Positions 7,012-13,795 are shown, counted from the first letter of the stretch. The stretch: DNA of 13,852 bases from Clostridium sp. (GCA_012841175.1 DUVG01000235.1:1-13852), one strand, 5' to 3'. Notes: generated from the sequence alone by a model not told the origin. Numbers and translations: made by a program.

Positions 7012-7698
7012 TTACTTATAAAATGCATGGTTGCCTATTCTTTTAAAATATTGTTTGTTTCGTACAATCCATGTTCCTGCTGATTTAGATGGATTAAAAA
7101 AATATAATGAGTCTCCAGCAGGTCTTGCCCCATCTAATGAATCTTTTGCAGCCTGTATGCTGGATTGAGAAGGTGTATTATAAATTGTACCGTCAGCAAC
7201 AGGGCTGAACTGGGGTATACCTTTGTAGTATTCAAAAATAACACCGTATATTGTATTTGGAAACAAGGGGGAGTTAACTCTATTTAATACAACATTTCCT
7301 ACCGCTACTTTTCCTTCATAAGGCTCTCCTTGTGCTTCTGCATTTATAATTCTAGAAAGCCAATATACAGCATCTGAGTTATATGATTTTGAAGAACTTC
7401 TAGTGCTGGTACTAGAGTATAGCAATGACTTTGTTTGTTTTCCGGCAATGCCATCTACCAAAATCTTATTATCCAATTGAAAGTTAATCACTGCTCTTTC
7501 AGTTAGTTTTCCAAATATACCGTCTATAGAACTTTTGTAATATCCCTTATTTTGCAGAGCTTGTTGAAGCTGTACGACTTTAGTACCCCTATTTCCAAAT
7601 CTAAGGTTTGTATATGATGAACTTCCGTATGATACTATGGTTTGCACTAAGCATAAAACTATAATTAATAATACTAAAACTGTCTTTTTAGTTTTCAT
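7012..7698 (-). CDS. sleB: SleB-like spore cortex-lytic enzyme
   Basis: A 228-residue exported protein: signal peptide about 1-24, a PG_binding_1 domain about 28-94 (NLRFGNRGTKVVQLQQAL through VDGIAGKQTKSLL), a Ser-rich linker, and a SleB/CwlJ hydrolase domain about 108-228. SleB is a lytic transglycosylase that breaks muramic-delta-lactam cortex during germination; the likely catalytic acid is Glu121 in IINAEAQGEPYEGK. The C-terminal GNHAFYK ending is typical. The start is the ATG at 7698, preceded by AAAGGAGGA; a longer frame to 7749 would run into the promoter region. The usual partner gene ypeB is not adjacent. The promoter found is of vegetative type rather than an obvious sporulation (sigma-G) type, so a role outside germination is possible. 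It is divergent from another hydrolase of the same catalytic family. Confidence 0.9.
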   Translation of the reverse strand: MKTKKTVLVLLIIVLCLVQTIVSYGSSSYTNLRFGNRGTKVVQLQQALQNKGYYKSSIDGIFGKLTERAVINFQLDNKILVDGIAGKQTKSLLYSSTSTRSSSKSYNSDAVYWLSRIINAEAQGEPYEGKVAVGNVVLNRVNSPLFPNTIYGVIFEYYKGIPQFSPVADGTIYNTPSQSSIQAAKDSLDGARPAGDSLYFFNPSKSAGTWIVRNKQYFKRIGNHAFYK

Positions 7699-7702
7699 TT
7701 GT

Positions 7703-7711
7703 ATCCTCCTT
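7703..7711 (-). promoter_or_regulatory. Ribosome site that fixes the sleB start
   Basis: Read on the minus strand, AAGGAGGA sits 5-6 nt before the ATG at 7698, a near-perfect Shine-Dalgarno sequence. The codon at 7749 has no such site and lies at the predicted transcription start. Confidence 0.85.
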
Positions 7712-7756
7712 TCTGTAATTGGCATTTTTAGGGATATCCAGCACTGCAATACAGGT

Positions 7757-7785
7757 ATTATACAAAAGCGAACTTGTTATGTAAA
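7757..7785 (-). promoter_or_regulatory. Sigma-A-type promoter of sleB
   Basis: On the minus strand TTTACA (7785-7780), a 17-bp spacer and a perfect TATAAT (7762-7757). The predicted start near 7750 gives a leader of about 50 nt. It is not an obvious match to the sigma-G pattern expected for a forespore germination gene. Confidence 0.75.
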
Positions 7786-7900
7786 CCCCATTTGGGAATA
7801 TACCATAAGTTACAAAAAAATAAATTAGCTAAAATGGAGATATAAAGCAATGATATAATAAAAAATGTTTGCATCGCAAAAAGCATTATTTGAACTTTTA

Positions 7901-7929
7901 TTGACATAGTCCTAAGGTTATTATAAAAT
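7901..7929 (+). promoter_or_regulatory. Sigma-A-type promoter of the stalk-domain hydrolase
   Basis: A perfect TTGACA (7901-7906), a 17-bp spacer and TAAAAT (7924-7929). The predicted start near 7936 leaves a leader of about 119 nt, longer than for the neighbouring genes. Confidence 0.7.
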
Positions 7930-8003
7930 CGTTAATATAATAATTTTATAAAATATTTATTATTCAATAACTAATATCGAAATGTTATAACAGATAAAAA
8001 AAT

Positions 8004-8040
8004 TTCACTACTATTGTGAATTTAATAAAAAAATAGTGAA
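8004..8040 (+). repeat. Mutually exclusive hairpins next to a ribosome site
   Basis: TTCACTA (8004-8010) can pair with TAGTGAA (8034-8040), or its first five bases can pair with GTGAA (8016-8020). The longer stem abuts the AAGGTGG ribosome site (8039-8045). The stems are short (7 and 5 bp), so a regulatory role is speculative. Confidence 0.3.
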
Positions 8041-8054
8041 GGTGGTATTTTAAT

Positions 8055-8894
8055 ATGAGGTGGATAAAACTGTCCATAGTGTTTCTTTTATTTTTTTGTT
8101 TATTTACTATGGTACAGGAGGGGGAAGTTCAGGCAGCAGTTTCAAAGCAGATATTTGTAACGGTAGAGATAAACGGTAGTCCTATCAAAATGGATGTTCA
8201 GCCATATATAATTAATGGCAGGACTTATGTTCCACTGCGTTTTGTAGTGGAGGCATTGGGGGCAGATGTACATTGGGAGCCGGAAGAAAGAAAGGCAATT
8301 ATAACTTGTGACGATAAGGACATAGAAATGTTTGTTGATAACAATATACTTTTAGTAGATGAAATAGAACAGCCCATGGATACAAATATTGAGATTGTAG
8401 ATGGCCGCATAATGATTCCTATTAGGTTTATTGCAGAAAACTTAGGTTGTTCTGTAGAGTGGGATGGTTTAGTATTTTCCGTATTAATTGAAAAGGAAGG
8501 CGTTGAAGTTCCACAAGAATGCATATATGAAAGAAAATATACAGATGAAGATTTAATATGGCTTGCTAGAATAATAAATGTTGAAGGTGGAGGACTATCT
8601 TTAGATGCAAGGTTAGCAATAGCAAATGTAGTGATAAATAGAAAAGAAAGTCCGCGATTTCCAGACAGTATTTGTGATGTTATTTTTGATACTAGATACA
8701 GTGTTCAGTTCCCGCCTGCACACAGGGAGAGCTTTAAAGAGTTAGTGCCATCTAAAGAATGTATCATAAGTGCCAAAATGGCATTAGAAGGAATTAACAA
8801 TATAGATAATGCTTTATTTTTTAATAACGTACCCTTTAAAAGTAGCAGCGTAACTCTTTACAAGATTATAGATGGGATGTATTTTTATTTTTAG
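8055..8894 (+). CDS. Stalk (copper amine oxidase N-terminal) domain + SleB/CwlJ-type hydrolase
   Basis: A 279-residue exported protein. Signal peptide is about 1-28, ending near VQAA. Residues about 34-146 are a copper-amine-oxidase N-terminal-like 'stalk' domain, seen in PYIINGRTYVPLRFVVEALGA and the second half-repeat DGRIMIPIRFIAENLGCSVEWD. These domains carry no amine oxidase activity; they are common wall-associated modules in Clostridia. Residues about 164-279 are a SleB/CwlJ-type hydrolase domain: LARIINVEGGG (Glu177 aligns with the SleB catalytic Glu), LDARLAIANVVINR, SVQFPPA and NNIDNALFFN. The end reads DGMYFYF instead of the usual GNHxFY. An AAGGTGG site supports the ATG. It is divergent from sleB, whose hydrolase domain is clearly related but joined to a different module. 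Activity is inferred. Confidence 0.87.
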   Translation: MRWIKLSIVFLLFFCLFTMVQEGEVQAAVSKQIFVTVEINGSPIKMDVQPYIINGRTYVPLRFVVEALGADVHWEPEERKAIITCDDKDIEMFVDNNILLVDEIEQPMDTNIEIVDGRIMIPIRFIAENLGCSVEWDGLVFSVLIEKEGVEVPQECIYERKYTDEDLIWLARIINVEGGGLSLDARLAIANVVINRKESPRFPDSICDVIFDTRYSVQFPPAHRESFKELVPSKECIISAKMALEGINNIDNALFFNNVPFKSSSVTLYKIIDGMYFYF

Positions 8895-8914
8895 ATGTTA
8901 AGATAAAAATTTGT

Positions 8915-8942
8915 TTCAAATTAGCTCTAAATTGTTTATAAT
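8915..8942 (+). promoter_or_regulatory. Possible promoter of the foldase-citrate synthase pair
   Basis: TATAAT (8937-8942) is perfect, but the best -35 is only TTCAAA (8915-8920) with a 16-bp spacer. The predicted start near 8949 leaves about 87 nt before the ATG at 9036. No clear terminator follows the preceding gene, so readthrough from it is also possible. Confidence 0.4.
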
Positions 8943-9025
8943 AGATTTGTTAAGTTATCATTGATAAAGCAAGAAAAAGTAAAATATACTAAAATTTATA
9001 CAATTAAGTTTTTAGTAAAAATTAT

Positions 9026-9030
9026 GGAGG
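9026..9030 (+). promoter_or_regulatory. Ribosome site that fixes the foldase start
   Basis: GGAGG lies 5 nt before the ATG at 9036, which opens a lipoprotein signal peptide. The frame extends up to 8961 without a ribosome site, so that longer form is rejected. Confidence 0.85.
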
Positions 9031-9035
9031 TTTTT

Positions 9036-10091
9036 ATGAAATACAATAAATTTGTAAGTTTTATTTTATTAAGTGTTATTATTTTTAGTTTGTCTTCATG
9101 CTCAAGTTTAGATAAAAAAAACCAATTGGACAAGAATGAAAATGAAAACAATATTATAACCGAAGTTGCAGGTGAAAAGATTACAGTATCAGAATTAAAA
9201 TTTATATTTGGTCATATAAGAAGCATATTAGAAGAAGATGCCAATCTACTTGGAGCAGATAAGGAGCAGATAAAAGAGTATTGGGAAAGTGATGTTGAAG
9301 GTAAAAGGAGAGAAGATGTAGTAAAAAGAGAGTCTTTAGAGGACTTAATAGAAATGAAGATATTAGTCAGTAAAGCAAAAGAAGAAAACATTCAGTTAGA
9401 TGAATTGGATAATGGTGAAATTGATCAACTTTTAGAACAGTATATTGAAGCAAATGGTGGCGAGGATCTTGCTAAAATAAAATTACAAAATAATTTTGGT
9501 ATGAGTTTAGAAGATTATAGAAAGATAAATGAGGAACTTGTACTTTCAGCAAAATATAAAAAAGAAGCTGTTAAAAAAATTGAAATTGATATAGAGGATA
9601 TAAAAAAATATTATGATGATAATATTGACGAAGTTGAAATGGTGACTATAAAGTATATTTTGATTCTCACAGAAACCTATCTTGATGAAGAACCTATGAC
9701 GGAAGATGAAATAGCAGAGAAAAGAAAACTAGCTGAAGATGTTTTAGACATGGCTGAAAATGGTGAGGATTTTGATGCTTTGTCTGAAGAATATAACGAA
9801 GATCCAGAATCTCGGCTATATGGGAATAAACTTACTTTCTCTAGGGAAAATGCCAGGGAGGATTTAAAAGAATGGGCTTTTAGTGCAGATGTGGGGGAAC
9901 TTACCATGTTGGAAGTACCTGCAGGTTTTATGGTATTAAAACTTAGTGAGAAACATGGTTTTGAATTTGCTTCAGAAGGAATTAAGAAGTTTTTGCAGCA
10001 GTTGGAGTTTGAAGAAAACTTAGCGGAATGGAAGAAGCAAGATTTTGAAATTAATGAAGAACTATTAGACTCCCTTAATATGTTAGAATAA
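9036..10091 (+). CDS. PrsA/SurA-like parvulin-domain foldase lipoprotein
   Basis: A 351-residue lipoprotein. Residues 1-22 are a signal peptide with lipobox LSSC, so Cys22 would be lipidated and the protein anchored outside the membrane. A helical SurA-like N-terminal region runs about 42-180, and a parvulin (PpiC) domain about 199-308, with DFDALSEEYNEDPESRLYGN (246-264) and WAFSADVGELTMLEVPAGF (280-298). The family helps secreted proteins fold. Both conserved parvulin histidines are changed: the RHIL-type motif reads IKYILI (Tyr207), and the GYHII-type motif reads GFMVLK (Met299). Isomerase activity is therefore doubtful, and a chaperone role is more likely. The protein is very acidic. It follows the wall hydrolases, whose export it could assist (inference), and is 33 bp before citrate synthase. 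Confidence 0.88.
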   Translation: MKYNKFVSFILLSVIIFSLSSCSSLDKKNQLDKNENENNIITEVAGEKITVSELKFIFGHIRSILEEDANLLGADKEQIKEYWESDVEGKRREDVVKRESLEDLIEMKILVSKAKEENIQLDELDNGEIDQLLEQYIEANGGEDLAKIKLQNNFGMSLEDYRKINEELVLSAKYKKEAVKKIEIDIEDIKKYYDDNIDEVEMVTIKYILILTETYLDEEPMTEDEIAEKRKLAEDVLDMAENGEDFDALSEEYNEDPESRLYGNKLTFSRENAREDLKEWAFSADVGELTMLEVPAGFMVLKLSEKHGFEFASEGIKKFLQQLEFEENLAEWKKQDFEINEELLDSLNMLE

Positions 10092-10124
10092 TATGTTTAA
10101 AAAGATTATTAGGAGGTACAGTTT

Positions 10125-11492
10125 ATGGGGATAGCTGAAAAAGAGTTTTATGACAATAAAATGCTAAATCAACTATCAGAATTAGCAGAGAAAAGCAACA
10201 GTATTGATCCTGAATTATATAGTAAATTTGATGTAAAACGGGGTTTAAGAGATATCAACGGTAGAGGTGTCCTAGCAGGGCTTACAGAAATTGGAGAGGT
10301 TCATTCATATATTATTGATGAAAATGAAATGGTACCAGTTCCAGGCAGATTACTCTATAGAGGGGTTGATATTGCGGATTTGGTAGATGGTTTTATTAGC
10401 GAAGGGCGTTTTGGCTTTGAAGAAACCTGTTATTTATTGTTATTTGGTGAGTTGCCTAGTAGAAGTCAACTTGCATCATTTGAAGAGTTTCTTGCAAGTT
10501 ATAGAAAACTTCCTAGAAGTTTTGTTCGTGACATGATAATGAAAGCACCTAGTAAGGATATAATGAATGTACTTTCAAGGAGTGTACTGGCATTATATAG
10601 TTATGATACTATGCCAGATGATACCTCTATTAAAAATATACTAAGACAGTGTATCCAAATGATTGCACGGTTTCCTTTGTTAGCTGTATATGGACATCAG
10701 GCATATTCCCATTATCATGGTGATAAAAGTCTTTTTATTCATAGTCCAAGGGAAGACCTTAGCACTGCAGAAAACATCCTACATATGCTAAGACCAGATA
10801 GTAAATTTACAAAGTTAGAGGCGTCTGTATTAGACCTTGCACTTGTACTTCATGCTGAACATGGAGGAGGAAATAATTCTACTTTTGTTACCCATGTGGT
10901 AACTTCAACGGGAACAGATACATATTCTGCTATGGCAGCTTCCTTAGGCTCTCTTAAAGGTCCTAAACATGGTGGAGCTAATATAAAAGTTATTCAAATG
11001 TTTGAAGATATTAAAGGAAACGTTAAGGATTGGAATGACGAAGATGAGATTGGAAACTATCTTGATAAGATTTTAAGAAAGGAAGCCTTTGATAAGTCAG
11101 GTTTGATTTATGGAATGGGACATGCTGTTTATTCTATATCAGATCCTAGAGCAGTTATACTTAAGGAATATGCTTCTAAACTTGCAGCAAATAAGGGATT
11201 AGAAGATGAATTTAGACTATATTCTAAAATAGAAAAAATAGCTCCTGAAGTTATAGGAAAGGTAAGAAGAATATATAAGGGAGTTAGTGCAAATATAGAT
11301 TTCTATTCTGGCTTTGTATATAAAATGTTAGGCATTCCACCTGAATTGTATACACCTATATTTGCTATATCTAGAGTAGTTGGATGGAGTTCTCATAGGA
11401 TCGAGGAAATATCAAATAGAGGTAAAATAATTAGACCAGCATACAAAAGTGTTGCCAAAAGAAGGAATTATGTAAAGATAGATAAAAGATAA
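10125..11492 (+). CDS. gltA: Citrate synthase (citrate/2-methylcitrate synthase family)
   Basis: A 455-residue cytoplasmic enzyme that condenses acetyl-CoA with oxaloacetate to citrate, feeding glutamate synthesis in many anaerobes. Signature stretches are GRLLYRGVDIADL (74-86), VLHAEHGGGNNSTF (241-254), LKGPKHGGAN (277-286), YGMGHAVY (329-336), NIDFYSGFVY (390-399) and PIFAISRVVGWSSH (411-424). The catalytic histidines fall within HAEH and KHGG (His282), the catalytic acid is Asp392, and Arg417 should bind substrate. GHAVY replaces the more usual GHRVY. An N-terminal extension of about 40 residues before the core is common in clostridial forms. AGGAGG precedes the ATG. Sequence alone does not exclude 2-methylcitrate synthase activity, but no methylcitrate-cycle genes are nearby. 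No aconitase or isocitrate dehydrogenase lies next to it in the window. Confidence 0.93.
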   Translation: MGIAEKEFYDNKMLNQLSELAEKSNSIDPELYSKFDVKRGLRDINGRGVLAGLTEIGEVHSYIIDENEMVPVPGRLLYRGVDIADLVDGFISEGRFGFEETCYLLLFGELPSRSQLASFEEFLASYRKLPRSFVRDMIMKAPSKDIMNVLSRSVLALYSYDTMPDDTSIKNILRQCIQMIARFPLLAVYGHQAYSHYHGDKSLFIHSPREDLSTAENILHMLRPDSKFTKLEASVLDLALVLHAEHGGGNNSTFVTHVVTSTGTDTYSAMAASLGSLKGPKHGGANIKVIQMFEDIKGNVKDWNDEDEIGNYLDKILRKEAFDKSGLIYGMGHAVYSISDPRAVILKEYASKLAANKGLEDEFRLYSKIEKIAPEVIGKVRRIYKGVSANIDFYSGFVYKMLGIPPELYTPIFAISRVVGWSSHRIEEISNRGKIIRPAYKSVAKRRNYVKIDKR

Positions 11493-11564
11493 ATTCTAGA
11501 AAAAACAATTAACCACTAAAATAACTCTATTGGGGTCGATTTTTATACATTTCAACACAATTTA

Positions 11565-11593
11565 ATTACAGGAAAACATAAATATAATATAAT
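11565..11593 (+). promoter_or_regulatory. Possible promoter in the gltA downstream region
   Basis: ATTACA (11565-11570) and TATAAT (11588-11593), 17 bp apart, 4/6 and 6/6. The DNA is a TATA-rich run, so chance matches are likely. It is followed within 70 bp by a terminator hairpin and no gene, so it would drive a short RNA if real. An AGAGGTGG sequence (11597-11604) just downstream has no start codon after it. Confidence 0.35.
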
Positions 11594-11599
11594 ATAAGA

Positions 11600-11673
11600 G
11601 GTGGTAAATTAAATAACAATTCCAGTAGATTAATCAGGGATGTGAAATGGAAGGTTTCACATCTTTGGTTTTG
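11600..11673 (+). ncRNA. Candidate short RNA ending in a terminator
   Basis: Inferred only from the preceding promoter-like element and the following hairpin. The region contains no convincing start codon, though one frame stays open from 11606 to a TGA near 11674. It may equally be the distal 3' untranslated region of gltA. No known RNA family was recognised. Confidence 0.25.
11637..11673 (+). terminator. Terminator hairpin downstream of gltA
   Basis: GATGTGAAA (11639-11647) and TTTCACATC (11655-11663) form a perfect 9-bp stem, extendable by G-U pairs, with the loop TGGAAGG. It is followed by TTTGGTTTT on the plus strand. On the minus strand no T tract follows, so it acts on rightward transcripts. 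It lies about 145 bp after the gltA stop. Confidence 0.7.
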
Positions 11674-11687
11674 AGTGGATAATTGAT

Positions 11688-12827
11688 TTACTTTGATTCT
11701 AGTCCTAGTATTTCTTTTAGCTTCTTAAATTTAGCTTTACTTACTGGAATGTCGTCTTCTAAGCCTTTTAATCTAGCAATATAGCTAGTAGAGCCTAACC
11801 AAGGGGTTAGCTTTATTATATGATTTATATTAACAAGATAACATCTGTGACATCTAAAAAAGTTAAATTCTTGTAATTGGTTTTCTAAGAAATCTAAAGT
11901 TTCCTTTATGGTATATTGGTCATTATTTGTTACCGCAACAGTGCATCTCTTTCCAGATGTAAAATAAACAATATCATGTATATTTAAGACAAACATTTCG
12001 TCATCTTTCCAAACAATGATTTTTTCATTGTACAAAGAAAGCTTTTTTTCTATATTACTTACTCTTTCCATTAGATTTGAAATACAATTATAAATTAATT
12101 CGTTATCATTATCAACATTTGAATCAAATGTATTTTCTGGAAACAGATCATGCGTTTTTTTAATTGATGTAAATTCTGATAAAATATTATCAAGGGTCTT
12201 TGAAGTTTTAACATAAAGACTTTCAACAGTTGTAGAGGTTTTAAAATCCTCTAGGGGTAATTCTTTACTTGCTTTTTTTATAGTTTCTATGTTCTGTTGT
12301 ATAGCCACTAAAGCAGAGTTAATTTTTTCACAAGAGTTTTTTATATACGATTTAATGGACGATATTTCAGGATTATTGTAAGCCTCATTTAAGGAAATGG
12401 AGGTATTAGAACTTTTAATATTGGCATTTTTCTCGTATTTATGTAAGATATCTTCAATTAAAAAAGAAAATAAATCTATATCCCAAGGCTTTTGTATAAA
12501 TCTATCTATTGCTCCACTATTAACCATATCCTTTACTGCATCAAGAGTTGCCTGACCTGTAAGAAGTATACAAGAAGTAGAGGGATAAAGCTCTTTTATC
12601 TCTTTGAGCAACACATTTCCTTTCATATGTGGCATGAGATAATCACATATTACTACAGGAATTTCGTTGCCTTCAGATATCAGTTCTTCTATGAGTTCTA
12701 ATGCTTCTTCACCACTTTGGGCGGTTTCAACTTGAAAAGCATAGTTAAATTTAACTTCAAGTTGACTCTTAAGACTGTCAAGAACTATTTTTTCATCATC
12801 CACACACAAAACAACTGGAATTTCCAT
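11688..12827 (-). CDS. Response regulator: receiver + long linker + LytTR DNA-binding domain
   Basis: A 379-residue protein. The receiver (about 3-130) has acidic residues Asp10/Asp11 in CVDDEK, phospho-acceptor Asp62 in VVICDYLMPHMKG, Thr90 in LLTGQA and Lys113 in QKPWD. A long, helix-rich linker (about 135-265) follows, then a LytTR domain (about 269-374) with the hallmark FFRCHRCYLVNINHI. LytTR proteins bind direct repeats in DNA and often control virulence, bacteriocin or extracellular polymer genes. The usual form is about 240 residues, so the linker is unusually long and may dimerise. The KPWD ending is more typical of receivers attached to cyclase or HD-GYP outputs. The ATG at 12827 has GGAG upstream; a TTG at 12845 has none. 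No histidine kinase is nearby. Confidence 0.9.
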   Translation of the reverse strand: MEIPVVLCVDDEKIVLDSLKSQLEVKFNYAFQVETAQSGEEALELIEELISEGNEIPVVICDYLMPHMKGNVLLKEIKELYPSTSCILLTGQATLDAVKDMVNSGAIDRFIQKPWDIDLFSFLIEDILHKYEKNANIKSSNTSISLNEAYNNPEISSIKSYIKNSCEKINSALVAIQQNIETIKKASKELPLEDFKTSTTVESLYVKTSKTLDNILSEFTSIKKTHDLFPENTFDSNVDNDNELIYNCISNLMERVSNIEKKLSLYNEKIIVWKDDEMFVLNIHDIVYFTSGKRCTVAVTNNDQYTIKETLDFLENQLQEFNFFRCHRCYLVNINHIIKLTPWLGSTSYIARLKGLEDDIPVSKAKFKKLKEILGLESK

Positions 12828-12834
12828 TATACTA

Positions 12835-12840
12835 TCTCCA
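12835..12840 (-). promoter_or_regulatory. Ribosome site that fixes the LytTR regulator start
   Basis: On the minus strand TGGAGA sits 7 nt before the ATG at 12827. The upstream in-frame TTG at 12845 overlaps this region and has no Shine-Dalgarno of its own. Confidence 0.7.
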
Positions 12841-12956
12841 TCCAATAAATATTATTTAAGCTAACAAAATTTAAACCAATTTTTTAAATTGATTATTGAA
12901 AATTTCTATTTTAACTTAAGCAGAGGCTAATTTAAAGAGAAGCATATTTTATTGAA

Positions 12957-13646
12957 TTATTGTTCTACTAGTTTTAACATATCCTTAAGTTTGTCTATTT
13001 CTGACTCAATATTGGATATTTTATCATTATCACATAAACCAATCATGTTTTTTAGTTTTAATATTGTTATATACATTTTTTTTAGAGTATTTAAATCAGC
13101 TATAAGTTTATTTGCTTCGTCAGAGCTTAGCCATTGTTCTTCTAAAAGAGAATTTTCTGCTTTTTGTATTTCTTCCTTTAATTGCATTTCTTTACTAGAG
13201 AGGAATAGCAAATTTTTTTGTTGTTTCTTTTTTATATAATATAGTTCCAAAGATTTGGTTATAGCTTTTTTTAGCTCTTCTTTGTCCCAAGGCTTATCAA
13301 AATACTTATACAACTCAGCATTATTTATTGCATTTGCTACTCCGTCAAGGGCAGCTTGGCCAGTAAGTAATATTTTAAATGTATCTGGGGATTTTTGGTG
13401 AACATCGCTAAGTACAACATCACCCTTCATTCCTGGCATTATATAATCACAAATAACAACAGGAATGTCATAGCCGTCTTTTAGTAGCTCATCTACCAAT
13501 TCAAGGGCTTCTGAACCGCTTTCTGAAATTTCTATAATATACTCATCATCAATATAAGTTGATAATTCTGATTTTAAGCTGTTTAAAACAATTCTTTCAT
13601 CATCTATCAAAACAATTACAGAATTGTTGGAGAATTCATGATTCAC
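12957..13646 (-). CDS. Receiver-domain protein with C-terminal coiled coil
   Basis: A 229-residue protein. The receiver (about 9-135) has Asp15/Asp16 in LIDDER, phospho-acceptor Asp67 in VVICDYIMPGMKG, Thr95 in LLTGQA and Lys118 in DKPWD. Residues about 138-229 are charged and helical, with coiled-coil-like stretches (KEEIQKAENSLLEE, NIESEIDKLKDMLKL), and contain no recognisable output domain. It may act through protein-protein contact or as a phosphate sink (inference). The receiver resembles that of the LytTR regulator downstream by eye over its whole length, so the two probably arose by duplication. The start is GTG at 13646 with TGGAGGG upstream. The LytTR gene begins 129 bp after its stop, in the same direction. 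No sensor kinase is in the window. Confidence 0.87.
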   Translation of the reverse strand: MNHEFSNNSVIVLIDDERIVLNSLKSELSTYIDDEYIIEISESGSEALELVDELLKDGYDIPVVICDYIMPGMKGDVVLSDVHQKSPDTFKILLTGQAALDGVANAINNAELYKYFDKPWDKEELKKAITKSLELYYIKKKQQKNLLFLSSKEMQLKEEIQKAENSLLEEQWLSSDEANKLIADLNTLKKMYITILKLKNMIGLCDNDKISNIESEIDKLKDMLKLVEQ

Positions 13647-13649
13647 TAA

Positions 13650-13657
13650 ATCCCTCC
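13650..13657 (-). promoter_or_regulatory. Ribosome site for a GTG start
   Basis: On the minus strand TTGGAGGG precedes the GTG at 13646 by about 5-6 nt. This strong site supports the GTG as start. No ATG exists near it in the frame. Confidence 0.8.
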
Positions 13658-13683
13658 AAAAGTATTAATTATAAATAGTTCTT

Positions 13684-13735
13684 ACCGATATAATTATATA
13701 ATATTTTTGCAAATTTTTAAATAGAAATAATCAAA
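13684..13735 (-). promoter_or_regulatory. Possible leftward promoter of the receiver pair
   Basis: On the minus strand TTTAAA, a 17-bp spacer and TATAAT can be read in this AT-rich stretch (4/6 and 6/6). Several overlapping TATA-like steps make the exact position uncertain. Its place ahead of the receiver gene makes a promoter plausible. Confidence 0.4.
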
Positions 13736-13774
13736 ATGTCTAGAAAAATCGGATATATTGCAGGATATAGTAGA

Positions 13775-13795
13775 TGAAATAGTGACATTTCACAT
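13775..13795. repeat. Short inverted repeat upstream of the receiver genes
   Basis: TGAAAT (13775-13780) and ATTTCA (13787-13792) are complementary around AGTGAC, and GTGA/TCAC nests within. The TTTCACAT part is also present in the hairpin at 11639-11663. It could be an operator for a gene reading either way. Confidence 0.3.

Larger units (their letters stand above)
7699..8054. other. Divergent intergenic region between sleB and the stalk-domain hydrolase
   Basis: About 356 bp with no gene. From left to right it holds the sleB ribosome site and leader, the leftward sleB promoter, an AT-rich central part with an imperfect hairpin at 7865-7888 (AATG-TTTGC / GCAAA-AAG-CATT), the rightward promoter at 7901-7929, and a long 5' leader with competing small hairpins. 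A frame of 63 codons across 7637-7828 on the plus strand overlaps sleB and has no ribosome site, so it is not called. Confidence 0.7.

Noticed and set aside
7699..7749. Longer start for sleB
   Set aside because: The extra residues are not signal-like, the codon coincides with the predicted transcription start, and AAGGAGGA points to 7698.
8961..9035. Longer start for the foldase lipoprotein
   Set aside because: The ATG at 9036 has GGAGG and begins a lipoprotein signal peptide; the upstream codons have no ribosome site.
12952..13239. Plus-strand open frame of 95 codons opposite the coiled-coil receiver gene
   Set aside because: Entirely antisense to a clear receiver-domain gene, and its composition (Ser/Ile/Phe-rich) is what antisense of a Lys/Glu-rich coiled coil gives.
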